A stretch of 35,397 nt of DNA, from NCBI GenBank assembly GCA_039801245.1, contig JBDRUF010000013.1, positions 1-35,397 of the forward strand. The letters are read 5' to 3'. Every line of letters begins with the position of its first letter. Position 1 is the first letter of the stretch. Position numbers and translations under genes: made by a program. Positions 8,341-16,072 of the stretch are shown here, in pieces. Source of the DNA: a candidate division WOR-3 bacterium. Its GTDB lineage: Bacteria > Hydrothermota > Tepidihabitantia > Tepidihabitantales > Tepidihabitantaceae. Under the pieces are notes generated by a model. That model did no database searches, was not told the origin of the DNA, and was given only the letters and a program-made list of their open reading frames with translations.

Positions 8341-8886
8341 TTACAACTGTAGACGCAACAGTGGAAATTCATCTATATCACGCAGAATCGCAAATCCGTG
8401 CTTTTGCCAGAATTCAACCGGTCCTGAAGGGCTATCTGCCCTTCCTTTCCGAGCAAAGGTTTCTAAGGCTTTGATGTTCCTTGCCCTTGCTTCGCTGATA
8501 ATACTTTTAACCATCAAACTGCCCAGTCCTTGATGTTGATAGATTTTCTCCGGAATAAAGAGGCAAGAAATCAACACCGCATCATCACTTGGCGGTCCGG
8601 ACTGATACCTCACCGCATTGGGTAAGAACCTTGCTGGTGCAAACTCAGCAAAACCCACAGCCTTGTAGTCAACATAGATTAACTTGCCGCAGTCACCAAA
8701 CTCCCGCCTCACCCAGCGCACCCATAACCGCTTCCGTTCCAACCGTTCCTCTTTAACCTCTGACAGAGGGTCTGTACATTCCTCAGGAAATTCCCAATAC
8801 AGACAAAATTTACAACTATAAGGATGGCTTTGCCACTCAGGTGCATCTATCAGGTTTTTCTCGGTGAGGTTGACAATTTCAATCAC
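8341..8886 (-). CDS. GNAT-family N-acetyltransferase
   Basis: 181 residues from the GTG at 8886. I prefer this to the GTG at 8901 because it makes a 4-base GTGA overlap with the stop of the upstream DUF3795 gene (8883-8886) and the protein then begins MIEIVNLTEKNL, a start I associate with this subgroup. An N-terminal Cys pair (CKFCLYW) precedes the acetyltransferase core. The core shows VLISCLFIPEKIYQHQGLG followed by LMVKSIISEA, the acetyl-CoA-binding motif A (Q/R-x-x-G-x-G/A), and FWQKHGFAIL (motif B). Cytoplasmic; substrate unknown. Forms a two-gene unit with the DUF3795 gene. Confidence 0.85.
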   Translation of the reverse strand: MIEIVNLTEKNLIDAPEWQSHPYSCKFCLYWEFPEECTDPLSEVKEERLERKRLWVRWVRREFGDCGKLIYVDYKAVGFAEFAPARFLPNAVRYQSGPPSDDAVLISCLFIPEKIYQHQGLGSLMVKSIISEARARNIKALETFARKGRADSPSGPVEFWQKHGFAILRDIDEFPLLRLQL

Positions 8887-9314
8887 CGCATCTCTGCCCA
8901 CTGACGGTCAATCCAGGTTTTGATGCCCTTGTCTCTGATCTCAATCAGGTTCTCGATACAGTGAAACTTTATTACACCCGGGTTTTCCTTTAACAGTTTA
9001 CATGGAAACTGGGAACATTCCCTGCACAGATAAAACCCTTTTTTGTAACAGCACTGGCGAATAGAGCACCTGTCATTTTCTGCAATTTCCGCCTTGCATC
9101 CCGAACAGATTCCGGCACCGGCAAGCATCTTCAGCCCCTTTTTCAGTTCATTCCGATTAACCTTATTTTCCAAAAGTTTTCCAAAACCGTGCTCCTCCAG
9201 CAAACCAAGCGCCGAACTAAATACTTGCCTGATTTTGCCGGTATACCAGTTACAGGTGCGGCAATATGAGCCGCAGAAAGACACATACCACCTTTTCTCC
9301 TCATCGTAATTCAT
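8883..9314 (-). CDS. DUF3795-type cysteine-rich protein
   Basis: 143 residues, ATG preceded by AAAAGGAGG. Contains 12 Cys in a pattern (FCGSYCRTCNWYTG near the start, ICSGCKAE, CSIRQCCYKKG, LCRECSQFPC) that I match to DUF3795, small probably metal-binding proteins of unknown function common in anaerobes. No catalytic motif. Overlaps the GNAT start by 4 nt, so a shared role is likely (inference). Confidence 0.8.
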   Translation of the reverse strand: MNYDEEKRWYVSFCGSYCRTCNWYTGKIRQVFSSALGLLEEHGFGKLLENKVNRNELKKGLKMLAGAGICSGCKAEIAENDRCSIRQCCYKKGFYLCRECSQFPCKLLKENPGVIKFHCIENLIEIRDKGIKTWIDRQWAEMR

Positions 9315-9348
9315 CGCCCCCTCCTTTTACCTTTCCTTGTTCAAACCT

Positions 9349-10761
9349 CTATCGCGGCTCACGGAAAACAACTACCTTTTCGATCCGCCTGCACCCTGTG
9401 TTATTCGTTTCAATCAAATAAATGCCACTCCCAATCCTGGAGCCTATTTTACCGGTTAACTGCCCAAGGGAATTGTAAACATTTGCCCCATCTAAAAATT
9501 TGGGCATCTCCCTTTGGATTCGCAAGAGTTTGTTATGCCATTTTGGTCTTCCCTCGGAAATCCCAATCCCTGCTATCCAGCCGTAAAGATAATAAACATC
9601 AATGTTGCCCGAACTTTCATCCTGATAAACGATATGGAGCCCATAACCAGAATCACAGACAAGTGCCGGTCGGTCAATATTACCGTTGTCAATTTCTGTC
9701 AACTGCTCAGGCAGACTCCAGTTGCCATACTTGTCTCTGAAGGAGTAGCACAACTGAAAGTTATCAGGCGATGCCTGGGTTTTACCACGCCAGACAATAT
9801 GGCATTCGTTCTCCTCGCGACAGGATGCTGAAGGTGTCCCCTGTTGATAACTTACTCCGCGGCTGACCATAAAGATTTGACTCCAGCCATTAGGAGTGCG
9901 TAAACGGTGATATATTTGCCGGTACATCTGACCGGTAACCGTCCCCTCCCAGACAACATGCCAGTTTCCATTTGCACTAACAGCAACACATGGAGAATAC
10001 TGTGCTAAATCACCCGGAAATTCAGACACCTGTTCCACATTCTGCCAGACGCCATCAATTCTGCGACGGCAGAAAACCTGATTGCGCTGACTGCCAAAAT
10101 CCTGACCCAGCCAAACTACGGCTAGGTTGTTGTTAGAGTCAACCGCAACCGCGGCGGCTTCATGTGGACAGATAGCCGAACTCACCTGCTCATAAGGAAG
10201 CCAGCCGGAAGTGGGGCGATACTCCTTGTGAAAAACCTGATAAAGCCCGCCGGTATCTGGGTTGCCAAACCAGACAATATGGACAGCATTGCCCCCAAGT
10301 TGAGTCGCAATTATCGGGTTCTTGCGTAGATAAGGCAAAACTGCCGGCACTAATAGAGTGTCGCCAAGCCATCTTCCCTGACTTTTATCCCATTTCTTAT
10401 ACCATATCCCCGCATACTGCCCGCCCTCGATATGCCAAGCGAGATGGACATTCCCACTCTGGTCACAGGCAGCTGAAGGTGGATTTGCCTGAGCAGAAAT
10501 CCGGGTCAACTGCGATTCCGGCAGCCATATCCGGTTTACCCGGTCAAATTTACGTAGCCAGATTTGGTAAGGTGTTGAGCGCTGATCCTGCCAGAACACC
10601 CAGACATTCCCATCAGGGTCAACTGCGATGCTTTTCTGATAACTCAACCCTAAAACTTGAGTTCGGTTATTATCGGTCAACCTGATAATACTATCCCATT
10701 CAGTGGCAGAGCCTATCATCACAATTATCAACAATAGTAGAACATTATTCATTTTTGCCAT
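9349..10761 (-). CDS. Secreted beta-propeller (BNR/sialidase-like) protein with sorting tail
   Basis: 470 residues. Start at ATG 10761 or ATG 10752 (MNN); neither has a well-spaced ribosome site (an AAAGGAAAA lies about 20 nt up). Signal peptide NVLLLLIIVMIGSA. The body has about seven repeats of the form (S/A)VDPDGNVWVFWQD..., with xGNxHLAWH or xWHVVWEG strands, the signature of BNR/Asp-box-like beta-propellers. The C-terminal ~70 residues (VYNSLGQLTGKIGS, then SGIYLIETN) look like a short Por/T9SS-type sorting domain. No catalytic sialidase residues are obvious, so a binding role is more likely than hydrolysis. Related in design to the C-terminal half of the 3412-6177 protease. Confidence 0.8.
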   Translation of the reverse strand: MAKMNNVLLLLIIVMIGSATEWDSIIRLTDNNRTQVLGLSYQKSIAVDPDGNVWVFWQDQRSTPYQIWLRKFDRVNRIWLPESQLTRISAQANPPSAACDQSGNVHLAWHIEGGQYAGIWYKKWDKSQGRWLGDTLLVPAVLPYLRKNPIIATQLGGNAVHIVWFGNPDTGGLYQVFHKEYRPTSGWLPYEQVSSAICPHEAAAVAVDSNNNLAVVWLGQDFGSQRNQVFCRRRIDGVWQNVEQVSEFPGDLAQYSPCVAVSANGNWHVVWEGTVTGQMYRQIYHRLRTPNGWSQIFMVSRGVSYQQGTPSASCREENECHIVWRGKTQASPDNFQLCYSFRDKYGNWSLPEQLTEIDNGNIDRPALVCDSGYGLHIVYQDESSGNIDVYYLYGWIAGIGISEGRPKWHNKLLRIQREMPKFLDGANVYNSLGQLTGKIGSRIGSGIYLIETNNTGCRRIEKVVVFREPR

Positions 10762-10882
10762 CTATAACAGATTGACCTGTTTTCCTTTCTCTGTCAAATA
10801 ATTCACTCACATTATCAATGGTTTATTGCTAAGTTTCTTTGCATCCGCTGTGGATTTTCTTGACTGAAATCAGGCAGGAATT

Positions 10883-11692
10883 ATGATTTTTTCTATGAAA
10901 CAACGGTTGTTAATTTTTACCGGCATCGCTGCGGGACTGATTACGATATCCTGTTCAGATGCACCGCTGATTGTCCGCGAGGCGAACCGAGTGGTTCTAG
11001 TTGAACTTTTTTCCACCCCGCTGGATGAATGAGAGTACTGTGCGTCCGCGGCGCGGGCGCTTGACAGCCTGAAGTCTCTTTACGGAGATTCAATGGCTTT
11101 TGTAATTTACTACTCAGGCGAAACCCATCAGCAACTCGCATCGCGGGCAGGCAAAGCAAGGAGTGAATGGTATGGTGTTGGCCTTGAGGCACCGCTTGCC
11201 TTTTTTGATGGAACATTGCGCTCGCCCCAGATTACTGTGCCGGACTCATTTTATCCGGTGTATAAAGACATGATTGATGCCGCCCGTTCCCGCAAGAGTT
11301 GGCTGGAGATGGTAATTGACAGCACCAGCACGACTATTGATTCGGCTACGCTGCAAATCAGGATAAGTATCACCCCGACCGACTCGGTGATCGACACAGT
11401 GACCAGCCTAAGGCTGGTGGCGATTGTTTATGAGGACAGTGTGCCTTATTACTCATTTTTAGTCGGGGACACAACCTATTCACCGATGACAGTACGTCAG
11501 GTTATTGGTGATAGTTTCGGCATCCCGATTAACCTTAAGTTCGGACAGGATTTTGACACATTACTGGCAACCAGTGTCAGTGGCTATAATCCCGATCGCG
11601 TGGGTGTGGTGGTTTCGGTTCAGGATTTTGCTACCAAGGCGGTGTTGCAGACTGCGGTCAAAAGAAGAATTAAAAGAGGGGAGGCAAGATGA
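10883..11692 (+). CDS. Selenoprotein: Omp28-like thioredoxin-fold lipoprotein with UxxC (in-frame TGA 11030-11032)
   Basis: 269 residues if TGA codon 50 is read as selenocysteine. ATG at 10883 follows CAGGAA by 3 nt. The N-terminus is hydrophobic and ends ITISC|SD, an imperfect lipobox, so it is probably exported and lipidated. Then comes RVVLVELFSTPLDE-U50-EY-C53-ASAARALDSL, which aligns with the Omp28-type opening where CxxC normally stands. A thioredoxin-like cis-Pro follows at residue 104 (APLAFFDG). The frame continues without further stops to a TGA at 11690-11692 that overlaps the TlpA-like ATG (ATGA), so readthrough also explains the coupling. The bSECIS candidate is at 11042-11060. 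A caller that stops at TGA would report only a fragment from an ATG at 11093, lacking both signal and active site. Alternative: a nonsense pseudogene, judged unlikely because the same event occurs three times in this locus at the same motif position. Confidence 0.85.
11042..11060 (+). promoter_or_regulatory. bSECIS candidate 1
   Basis: GCGTCCG (11042-11048) pairs with CGGGCGC (11054-11060), 7 bp with one G-U, around the loop CGGCG. The loop begins after 16 nt downstream of the TGA at 11030-11032 and has G at loop position 2, fitting the bacterial SECIS model (loop 16-37 nt from UGA, G among the first two loop bases). Confidence 0.75.
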
Positions 11693-12246
11693 GAAGAGAA
11701 TTTATGATTTTGGCAGCCCTGATATTTGCCCTAAGTGCGGTACGCGCTGAGGAAAAGGAAGAACCCAAGTATGAAAAGGCGCCTGACTTTACCCTCCTTG
11801 ATATCAAAGGCAATGAGGTTACCCTTTCTGAACTCTTAAAAAACGGACCGGTATATATGGAATGCTGGGACTTGCCCTGCGTCAACTGCATTGCCGAACT
11901 GGATGCACTTGTCCCGGTCTACGACTCGCTGAAAGAGCGGGGCTTGCAGATTATCGCCCTTTCGGTTGATAAGCCCAGTGATGAGGGAAGGGTAAAGGCG
12001 TTTGTCTCTTCGAAAAAGTGGCCGTATATTATTCTCCTTGACCAGGAGCAGAAAGTGAAAAAGGCGTATAACATCATCATCAAACCCACCGCCTATCTGA
12101 TAAATATGCAGGGCGAGATTGTCTATACCCATATCGGGTATAAGAAGGGCGACGAGAAAAAAATCGCTGAGGAGATAGGCAAATGGCTACCTGAGGAAGA
12201 AAAAAAAGAGGAGCCAACTGGCGAGGACACTCAGGAACATAAATGA
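11689..12246 (+). CDS. TlpA/ResA-like periplasmic thioredoxin
   Basis: 185 residues. Signal peptide to about residue 20 (ILAALIFALSAVRA). The thioredoxin fold of the AhpC/TSA-TlpA type opens with KAPDFTLLDIKG. The active site is C64-V-N-C67 in WDLPCVNCIAEL, atypical against TlpA's WCxPC. The cis-Pro is in IKPTAYLIN, and GEIVYTHIGY follows. The acidic tail (EEEKKEEPTGEDTQE) is probably disordered. Start overlaps the end of the selenoprotein gene (ATGA), implying translational coupling. Role (inference from family): exchanging reducing equivalents with partner thiol proteins in the periplasm. It is the only member of the cluster's three soluble thioredoxin-fold proteins that keeps Cys at the first position. 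Confidence 0.92.
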   Translation: MRREFMILAALIFALSAVRAEEKEEPKYEKAPDFTLLDIKGNEVTLSELLKNGPVYMECWDLPCVNCIAELDALVPVYDSLKERGLQIIALSVDKPSDEGRVKAFVSSKKWPYIILLDQEQKVKKAYNIIIKPTAYLINMQGEIVYTHIGYKKGDEKKIAEEIGKWLPEEEKKEEPTGEDTQEHK

Positions 12247-12319
12247 GCAGGCTTGTCCCGAGCGACTGGAAAAGGCGTTCCTCCACTGGGGTGGCGATGG
12301 GGGAGCCGAGGAGTAGACG

Positions 12320-13780
12320 GTGCCGGTGACCCCTCTCCTCCTCACCATCGCCATCTTCGCTGCTGACTTTACCATTCAGGGTGTCAACCGGGCAGAATTC
12401 TGGGGGTATCAGGAGCAGTGGGCAACCCATTTTGAAGATAAACTGGATTTAACCGCCCGCTACGCCGATTTTGATGCCGAACTGGGCATTCTTTTGTTTG
12501 AGCCATCAAAGCATAGCCCCGCGGTGCGGAGACCCTTGCGCCTGTTTGATTACTCCATTGGCTATAATCCGCAGGAACTGGAAATCAGATTGGGCAGATT
12601 CTTTACCACCTTTGGTCAAGGTCTGACGCTCTCCTCCTCGTCCGATGACGACTTCCGGCATTACAAAAGCCTACACGGGCTTATGGGCAAAATAAACCTG
12701 CCTTTCAAAAGCGAAATAACCCTTCTTGGTGCCAGATTACGCGATGTCTTTTTTCAGGAAAACACCTATAAAATAATGAATGAACTTGATACCACCGACC
12801 AGGTCTTGGGTGCGAATTTGACTTCAAGACCAAGGAAGTTTTTCGCATTTGGTTCAAGGTATGTCCGGATTAACCGCGATGTTGACCCAAGCGCAAAGGC
12901 ATTTACCGAACTCTTTGGCGGTGATGTCCGGTTGGATTTCGGCCCAGCGATGATAGGTGGTGAGGCGTGCTGGCGGTTGGGAACAAGACCAGGGATTGGC
13001 GGCAGGGAAAAGGGCTTTGGTTATCTAATAAATACCGGTATCAGCCTTGCCGGGATTTCCTTTGTCGGGCAGTTCGTTGATTACACCCGCCTCGGGTTTC
13101 CCTCTGGAGTTTACCATTACAATGACCCGCCCACACCAATAAAATCCGGGGTGGCAATCAACCGTGGTGTTGATGAACGGGGTTTTGGCCTGCAGGTCTC
13201 AGGGATGCCCTTAACCGCACTTTATCTTGAAGCCAACTTAGGCAGGCTTTTTGTCCACGACGACACCAGCGCCGGTGTGGTTGAAGCCGAGGCAAAGGTG
13301 CGCTATTCACTTGGCACTAACTGGACATTTGAAGGCAAGTTCAATCATATGCTGCAAAAAAACATTGAATTAGGAACATACCAGCGCATCACCGACCGAC
13401 CGAGTATCATGATTAACTATCTCTTCGGTCAACATACCATTGCCCTTGAGGCAGAGTTCGGCTGGGTTGATGAAAGGCCGACCGATACCGCCAAAGGTGC
13501 GCACTGGCTGTATCACGAACCGCTCATCTCTTTCAGCTATGGCTGTGGTGAAAAGTGGCTCTTTACACTTGGCTGGCAGGGTGTTGACAAGGACTCGCTC
13601 AAGCGCTATGACAACCAGAAATCCTGGCCTATATTTGAAACGGTTTACAACATCAATGAGCGCAATGTCCTCAGACTAAGAATAGGTGCGGAAAAGGGCG
13701 GCTACACCTGTTCGGGCGGGGTCTGCCGTTATGAGGCACCTTTCCGGGGTGTGAAATTACAGTTAATCAGCCGAATATAA
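12320..13780 (+). CDS. DUF6029-like outer-membrane beta-barrel protein
   Basis: 486 residues from the GTG at 12320, 7 nt after GAGGAG and just downstream of an in-frame TAG at 12314. Short hydrophobic start (TPLLLTIAIFAADFT), then alternating polar/aromatic beta strands throughout (e.g. FDYSIGYNPQELEIRLGRFF, then TLGWQGVDKDS) typical of an outer-membrane barrel. The C-terminal block GEKGGYTCSGGVCRYEAP carries a paired Cys motif (CSGGVCR) that I associate with DUF6029 proteins of Bacteroidetes-like bacteria. Flanked by thiol-redox genes and followed after 1 nt by the small selenoprotein, so the barrel is a likely client or platform of the redox system (inference). Function otherwise unknown. 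Confidence 0.75.
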   Translation: MPVTPLLLTIAIFAADFTIQGVNRAEFWGYQEQWATHFEDKLDLTARYADFDAELGILLFEPSKHSPAVRRPLRLFDYSIGYNPQELEIRLGRFFTTFGQGLTLSSSSDDDFRHYKSLHGLMGKINLPFKSEITLLGARLRDVFFQENTYKIMNELDTTDQVLGANLTSRPRKFFAFGSRYVRINRDVDPSAKAFTELFGGDVRLDFGPAMIGGEACWRLGTRPGIGGREKGFGYLINTGISLAGISFVGQFVDYTRLGFPSGVYHYNDPPTPIKSGVAINRGVDERGFGLQVSGMPLTALYLEANLGRLFVHDDTSAGVVEAEAKVRYSLGTNWTFEGKFNHMLQKNIELGTYQRITDRPSIMINYLFGQHTIALEAEFGWVDERPTDTAKGAHWLYHEPLISFSYGCGEKWLFTLGWQGVDKDSLKRYDNQKSWPIFETVYNINERNVLRLRIGAEKGGYTCSGGVCRYEAPFRGVKLQLISRI

Positions 13781-13781
13781 A

Positions 13782-13916
13782 ATGCGGCGGTTTATCATAA
13801 TTGCCTTAGCAGCTGTCGGTGCCGCAGCAGTAGCCCTCGGTATCAAATTAGGGATGCTAACGGTTATCCACGGCTTTGCCTCCCAGATATGACTCTCCTG
13901 TATGGGTCTCGTGTAG
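13782..13916 (+). CDS. Small membrane selenoprotein, CD1871A-like UxxC family (in-frame TGA 13890-13892)
   Basis: 44 residues when TGA codon 37 is read as Sec; too short and interrupted for ordinary gene callers. ATG lies 1 nt after the DUF6029 stop, so translation is probably coupled. One N-terminal TM helix (FIIIALAAVGAAAVALGI), then GMLTVIHGFASQI-U37-LS-C40-MGLV and TAG. The layout (TM, a G-x-x-x-V-x-x-K/H-like middle, then ICxxCxGxx at the extreme C-terminus) matches, from memory, the CD1871A family of ~45-residue CXXC proteins, which often sit next to 4Fe-4S membrane proteins as here (13928). The first Cys of the motif is Sec. A 6-bp hairpin (13904-13920) follows at the right distance. 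Likely role: membrane-anchored thiol/selenol carrier taking electrons from the NapH-like neighbour (inference). Confidence 0.82.
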
Positions 13917-13920
13917 ACCC
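13904..13920 (+). promoter_or_regulatory. bSECIS candidate 2
   Basis: GGGTCT (13904-13909) pairs perfectly with AGACCC (13915-13920) around CGTGT. The loop begins after 17 nt downstream of the TGA and contains G at position 2 followed by U. The hairpin spans the TAG stop (13914-13916) and ends 7 nt before the next ATG (13928), so Sec decoding and initiation of the Fe-S gene may interfere. Confidence 0.78.
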
Positions 13921-13927
13921 TTGAGAT

Positions 13928-15208
13928 ATGCCTAAAAGAAGAATCGCACCCTACCGTATCGGTCAGATTGCCGCTACCATTATCTTAAACGGCTACATCC
14001 TTGCCTATATTCAGAATAAAATCATTTATTCTGGCTTTCTCAAATCAATCCCTGAACCGGTTCTTAACTGCTATGGCGGACCTCTTTCTGTCTTTGCCTG
14101 CCCGCTCGGCTCTCTACAACAGATTATTGGAATGAAAGGCACTTACTGGTGGCAGAATGTTCCCTGGGTGATAATTGGTTTTTTTGTCCTTATCGGTGCG
14201 TTTGTTGGTAGAACCGCCTGCGCCTGGGTTTGCCCTTTTGGTTTGTGGCAGGACTTACTTTATAAAATTAAATCAGGACCCCGCGCAAAGGCAAAACGCT
14301 GGATTTCCTTTGCCATCATTGGCTTCATCGGCTTGATTGCGGTAATATTGCTTACCATTTTTATCCATATCGCTATCTGGAAATCACTCCTTTTTGCCTG
14401 GCTGCCGTTTATGGTGCTTCTGCTTTATACTCCCCTCAAGGGAAAAAGCGACTTGCCAAAACGCTGGTGGCTTGGCGGAATGATTGTTGGGATTGGACTC
14501 GGGCTTTTAGTTGCCTTCAAGCATGAAATCAACCTCGGCATTGCCAGCGGCGTAATAGCAATGACACTTTTCAGCCTTGTTGGTGGTCTACCGGTTATCT
14601 TAATTGCTGCACCCCTTGGTTTTGCTCTCAGCCTTTTTGGCAAACCGGTTCATCTCGGTCCGTTTGCCGGTGCAGAACTTGGGCTTTTGTTTGTTCTTAT
14701 CTCAGTGCTGATAGTTCTTTTGCTCGACCGATTGGTGAAGGTGTCTCTGCCCGCAACCGGTCTAAAATTCGCCTTTTTACTCCTTGTTGCCGTTGTTGTG
14801 CCATTTCTTACTGCCGAACCCTGGTTCTGCAAACTCTGCCCTCAGGGAACCCTTGAAGCCGGAATCCCTCTGGTCCTCTGGGACCCGGTTCAGGGATTGC
14901 GGGCGCTTGTCTCTTGGCTTTTTTATCTCAAGGTCGGCATTCTCCTTTTCGTCATCTGGGCAGCGATTACAATCAGGCGCCCTTTCTGCCGCCTTGTCTG
15001 CCCGATTGGCGCGGTCTACTCCCTCTTTAACAAGATAAGCCTAATGCGGTTAAAACTTGATGCCGCCACTTGCAACCAGTGCAAAATCTGCCGCCGGGTC
15101 TGTCCCACCGATATTGAGCCTTTTGAGGACCCAAACCAGGCAGAATGCATCCGTTGTTTTGAATGTGTCTGGAACTGTCCGCGCCGCGCCTTGAAGATTA
15201 CCACATAA
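13928..15208 (+). CDS. Polytopic 4Fe-4S membrane protein (NapH/CcoG-like)
   Basis: 426 residues, about 8-10 hydrophobic helices. Cys motifs in order: NCYGGPLSVFACPLG (~47-61), CAWVCPFG (~98-105), FCKLCPQGT (~301), PFCRLVCPIGA (~356), then two classical [4Fe-4S] sets, CNQCKICRRVCP and CIRCFECVWNCP, in the C-terminal 50 residues. The CxxxCP membrane motifs and terminal ferredoxin domain match NapH-type quinol or membrane electron carriers. The first motif reads CYGG where relatives usually have CYxC, so one ligand is lost. It directly follows the small UxxC selenoprotein. Inferred role: passing electrons across the membrane to the extracytoplasmic thiol/selenol proteins of the cluster. Confidence 0.9.
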   Translation: MPKRRIAPYRIGQIAATIILNGYILAYIQNKIIYSGFLKSIPEPVLNCYGGPLSVFACPLGSLQQIIGMKGTYWWQNVPWVIIGFFVLIGAFVGRTACAWVCPFGLWQDLLYKIKSGPRAKAKRWISFAIIGFIGLIAVILLTIFIHIAIWKSLLFAWLPFMVLLLYTPLKGKSDLPKRWWLGGMIVGIGLGLLVAFKHEINLGIASGVIAMTLFSLVGGLPVILIAAPLGFALSLFGKPVHLGPFAGAELGLLFVLISVLIVLLLDRLVKVSLPATGLKFAFLLLVAVVVPFLTAEPWFCKLCPQGTLEAGIPLVLWDPVQGLRALVSWLFYLKVGILLFVIWAAITIRRPFCRLVCPIGAVYSLFNKISLMRLKLDAATCNQCKICRRVCPTDIEPFEDPNQAECIRCFECVWNCPRRALKITT

Positions 15209-15211
15209 AAG

Positions 15212-16072
15212 GTGCGTAAACCCTCCTGGCTCAAAACCAGACTGCCTCTTGGTGAAGAGTTCAACCGGGTCAATGCCATCATTTCAAAGTACAACCTTAA
15301 CACCGTTTGCAGCTCTGCCCGCTGCCCCAACCTTAGCGAATGCTGGAACTCAGGCACCGCCACAATCATGCTTTTGGGTGATATCTGCACCAGGCACTGC
15401 CGTTTCTGCTCTGTTAAAACCGGCAACCCTCAGGGTAAAATTGACCCTGATGAACCTCAAAGGGTGGCAAAGGCGGTAAAGGAACTGGGCTTGAAATATC
15501 TGGTTTTAACCTCGGTTGACCGTGATGACCTTTCTGACCTCGGTGCAGGTATCTTTGCCCGAACGGTCAAAATCCTGAAATCTCAAAACCCTCAAATCAA
15601 AATAGAGGTCCTTGTTCCTGATTTCGGGGGAAGGGAAGAGTTGCTCCACCTCGTGGTTGATTCCGGTCCGGATGTCTTCGCACATAACCTTGAGACGGTT
15701 GAGCGGCTCTCAACTTTGGTCCGTGACCACCGCTCATCCTATCACCAGTCGCTTGGGGTGCTAAAAAAGGTCAAAAATATGGCGCCTACCCTCCTGACCA
15801 AGAGCGGCTTGATGCTCGGACTGGGCGAGACAAAACAAGAGGTCTTGCAGACCCTTGCAGATTTGCGCAGTGCCGGCTGCGATATTGTTACAATCGGTCA
15901 ATACCTTCAACCCAACCGTAGATGCCTACCGGTTGCCCTTTACTGGACACCTGATGAGTTCAAGGAAATTGAAGCGGAGGGAAGAAAAATGGGCTTCAGA
16001 CAGGTTTTTGCCGCACCCTTGGTGCGCAGCTCCTATCAGGCAGAAAAAATCTTCTTTGATGAACGGGCTTAA
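15212..16072 (+). CDS. lipA: Lipoyl synthase
   Basis: 286 residues, GTG start 3 nt after the Fe-S gene's stop. Both diagnostic cluster motifs are present: C33-SSAR-C38-PNLSE-C44 for the auxiliary sulfur-donating [4Fe-4S] and C59-TRH-C63-RF-C66 for the radical-SAM cluster. The C-terminal RSSYQAE supplies the Ser ligand of the auxiliary cluster. Reaction: insertion of two sulfurs into the octanoyl group on E2/GcvH proteins. No lipB or lplA is adjacent. It is embedded in the redox operon, with the MFS start overlapping its last 14 nt. Placement may be incidental, or may reflect a shared need for low-potential electrons (inference). Confidence 0.97.
   Translation: MRKPSWLKTRLPLGEEFNRVNAIISKYNLNTVCSSARCPNLSECWNSGTATIMLLGDICTRHCRFCSVKTGNPQGKIDPDEPQRVAKAVKELGLKYLVLTSVDRDDLSDLGAGIFARTVKILKSQNPQIKIEVLVPDFGGREELLHLVVDSGPDVFAHNLETVERLSTLVRDHRSSYHQSLGVLKKVKNMAPTLLTKSGLMLGLGETKQEVLQTLADLRSAGCDIVTIGQYLQPNRRCLPVALYWTPDEFKEIEAEGRKMGFRQVFAAPLVRSSYQAEKIFFDERA

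Noticed and set aside
12244-12246. TGA at the end of the TlpA-like gene as a fourth Sec codon
   Set aside because: The reading frame beyond it shows no Cys or redox motif, no family similarity and no suitable hairpin, and the next gene has its own GAGGAG and GTG start. It is a normal stop.
15855-16058. Extended N-terminus of the MFS gene
   Set aside because: This in-frame stretch lies fully inside lipA in another frame and is not membrane-like; the ATG at 16059 gives a normal MFS start.
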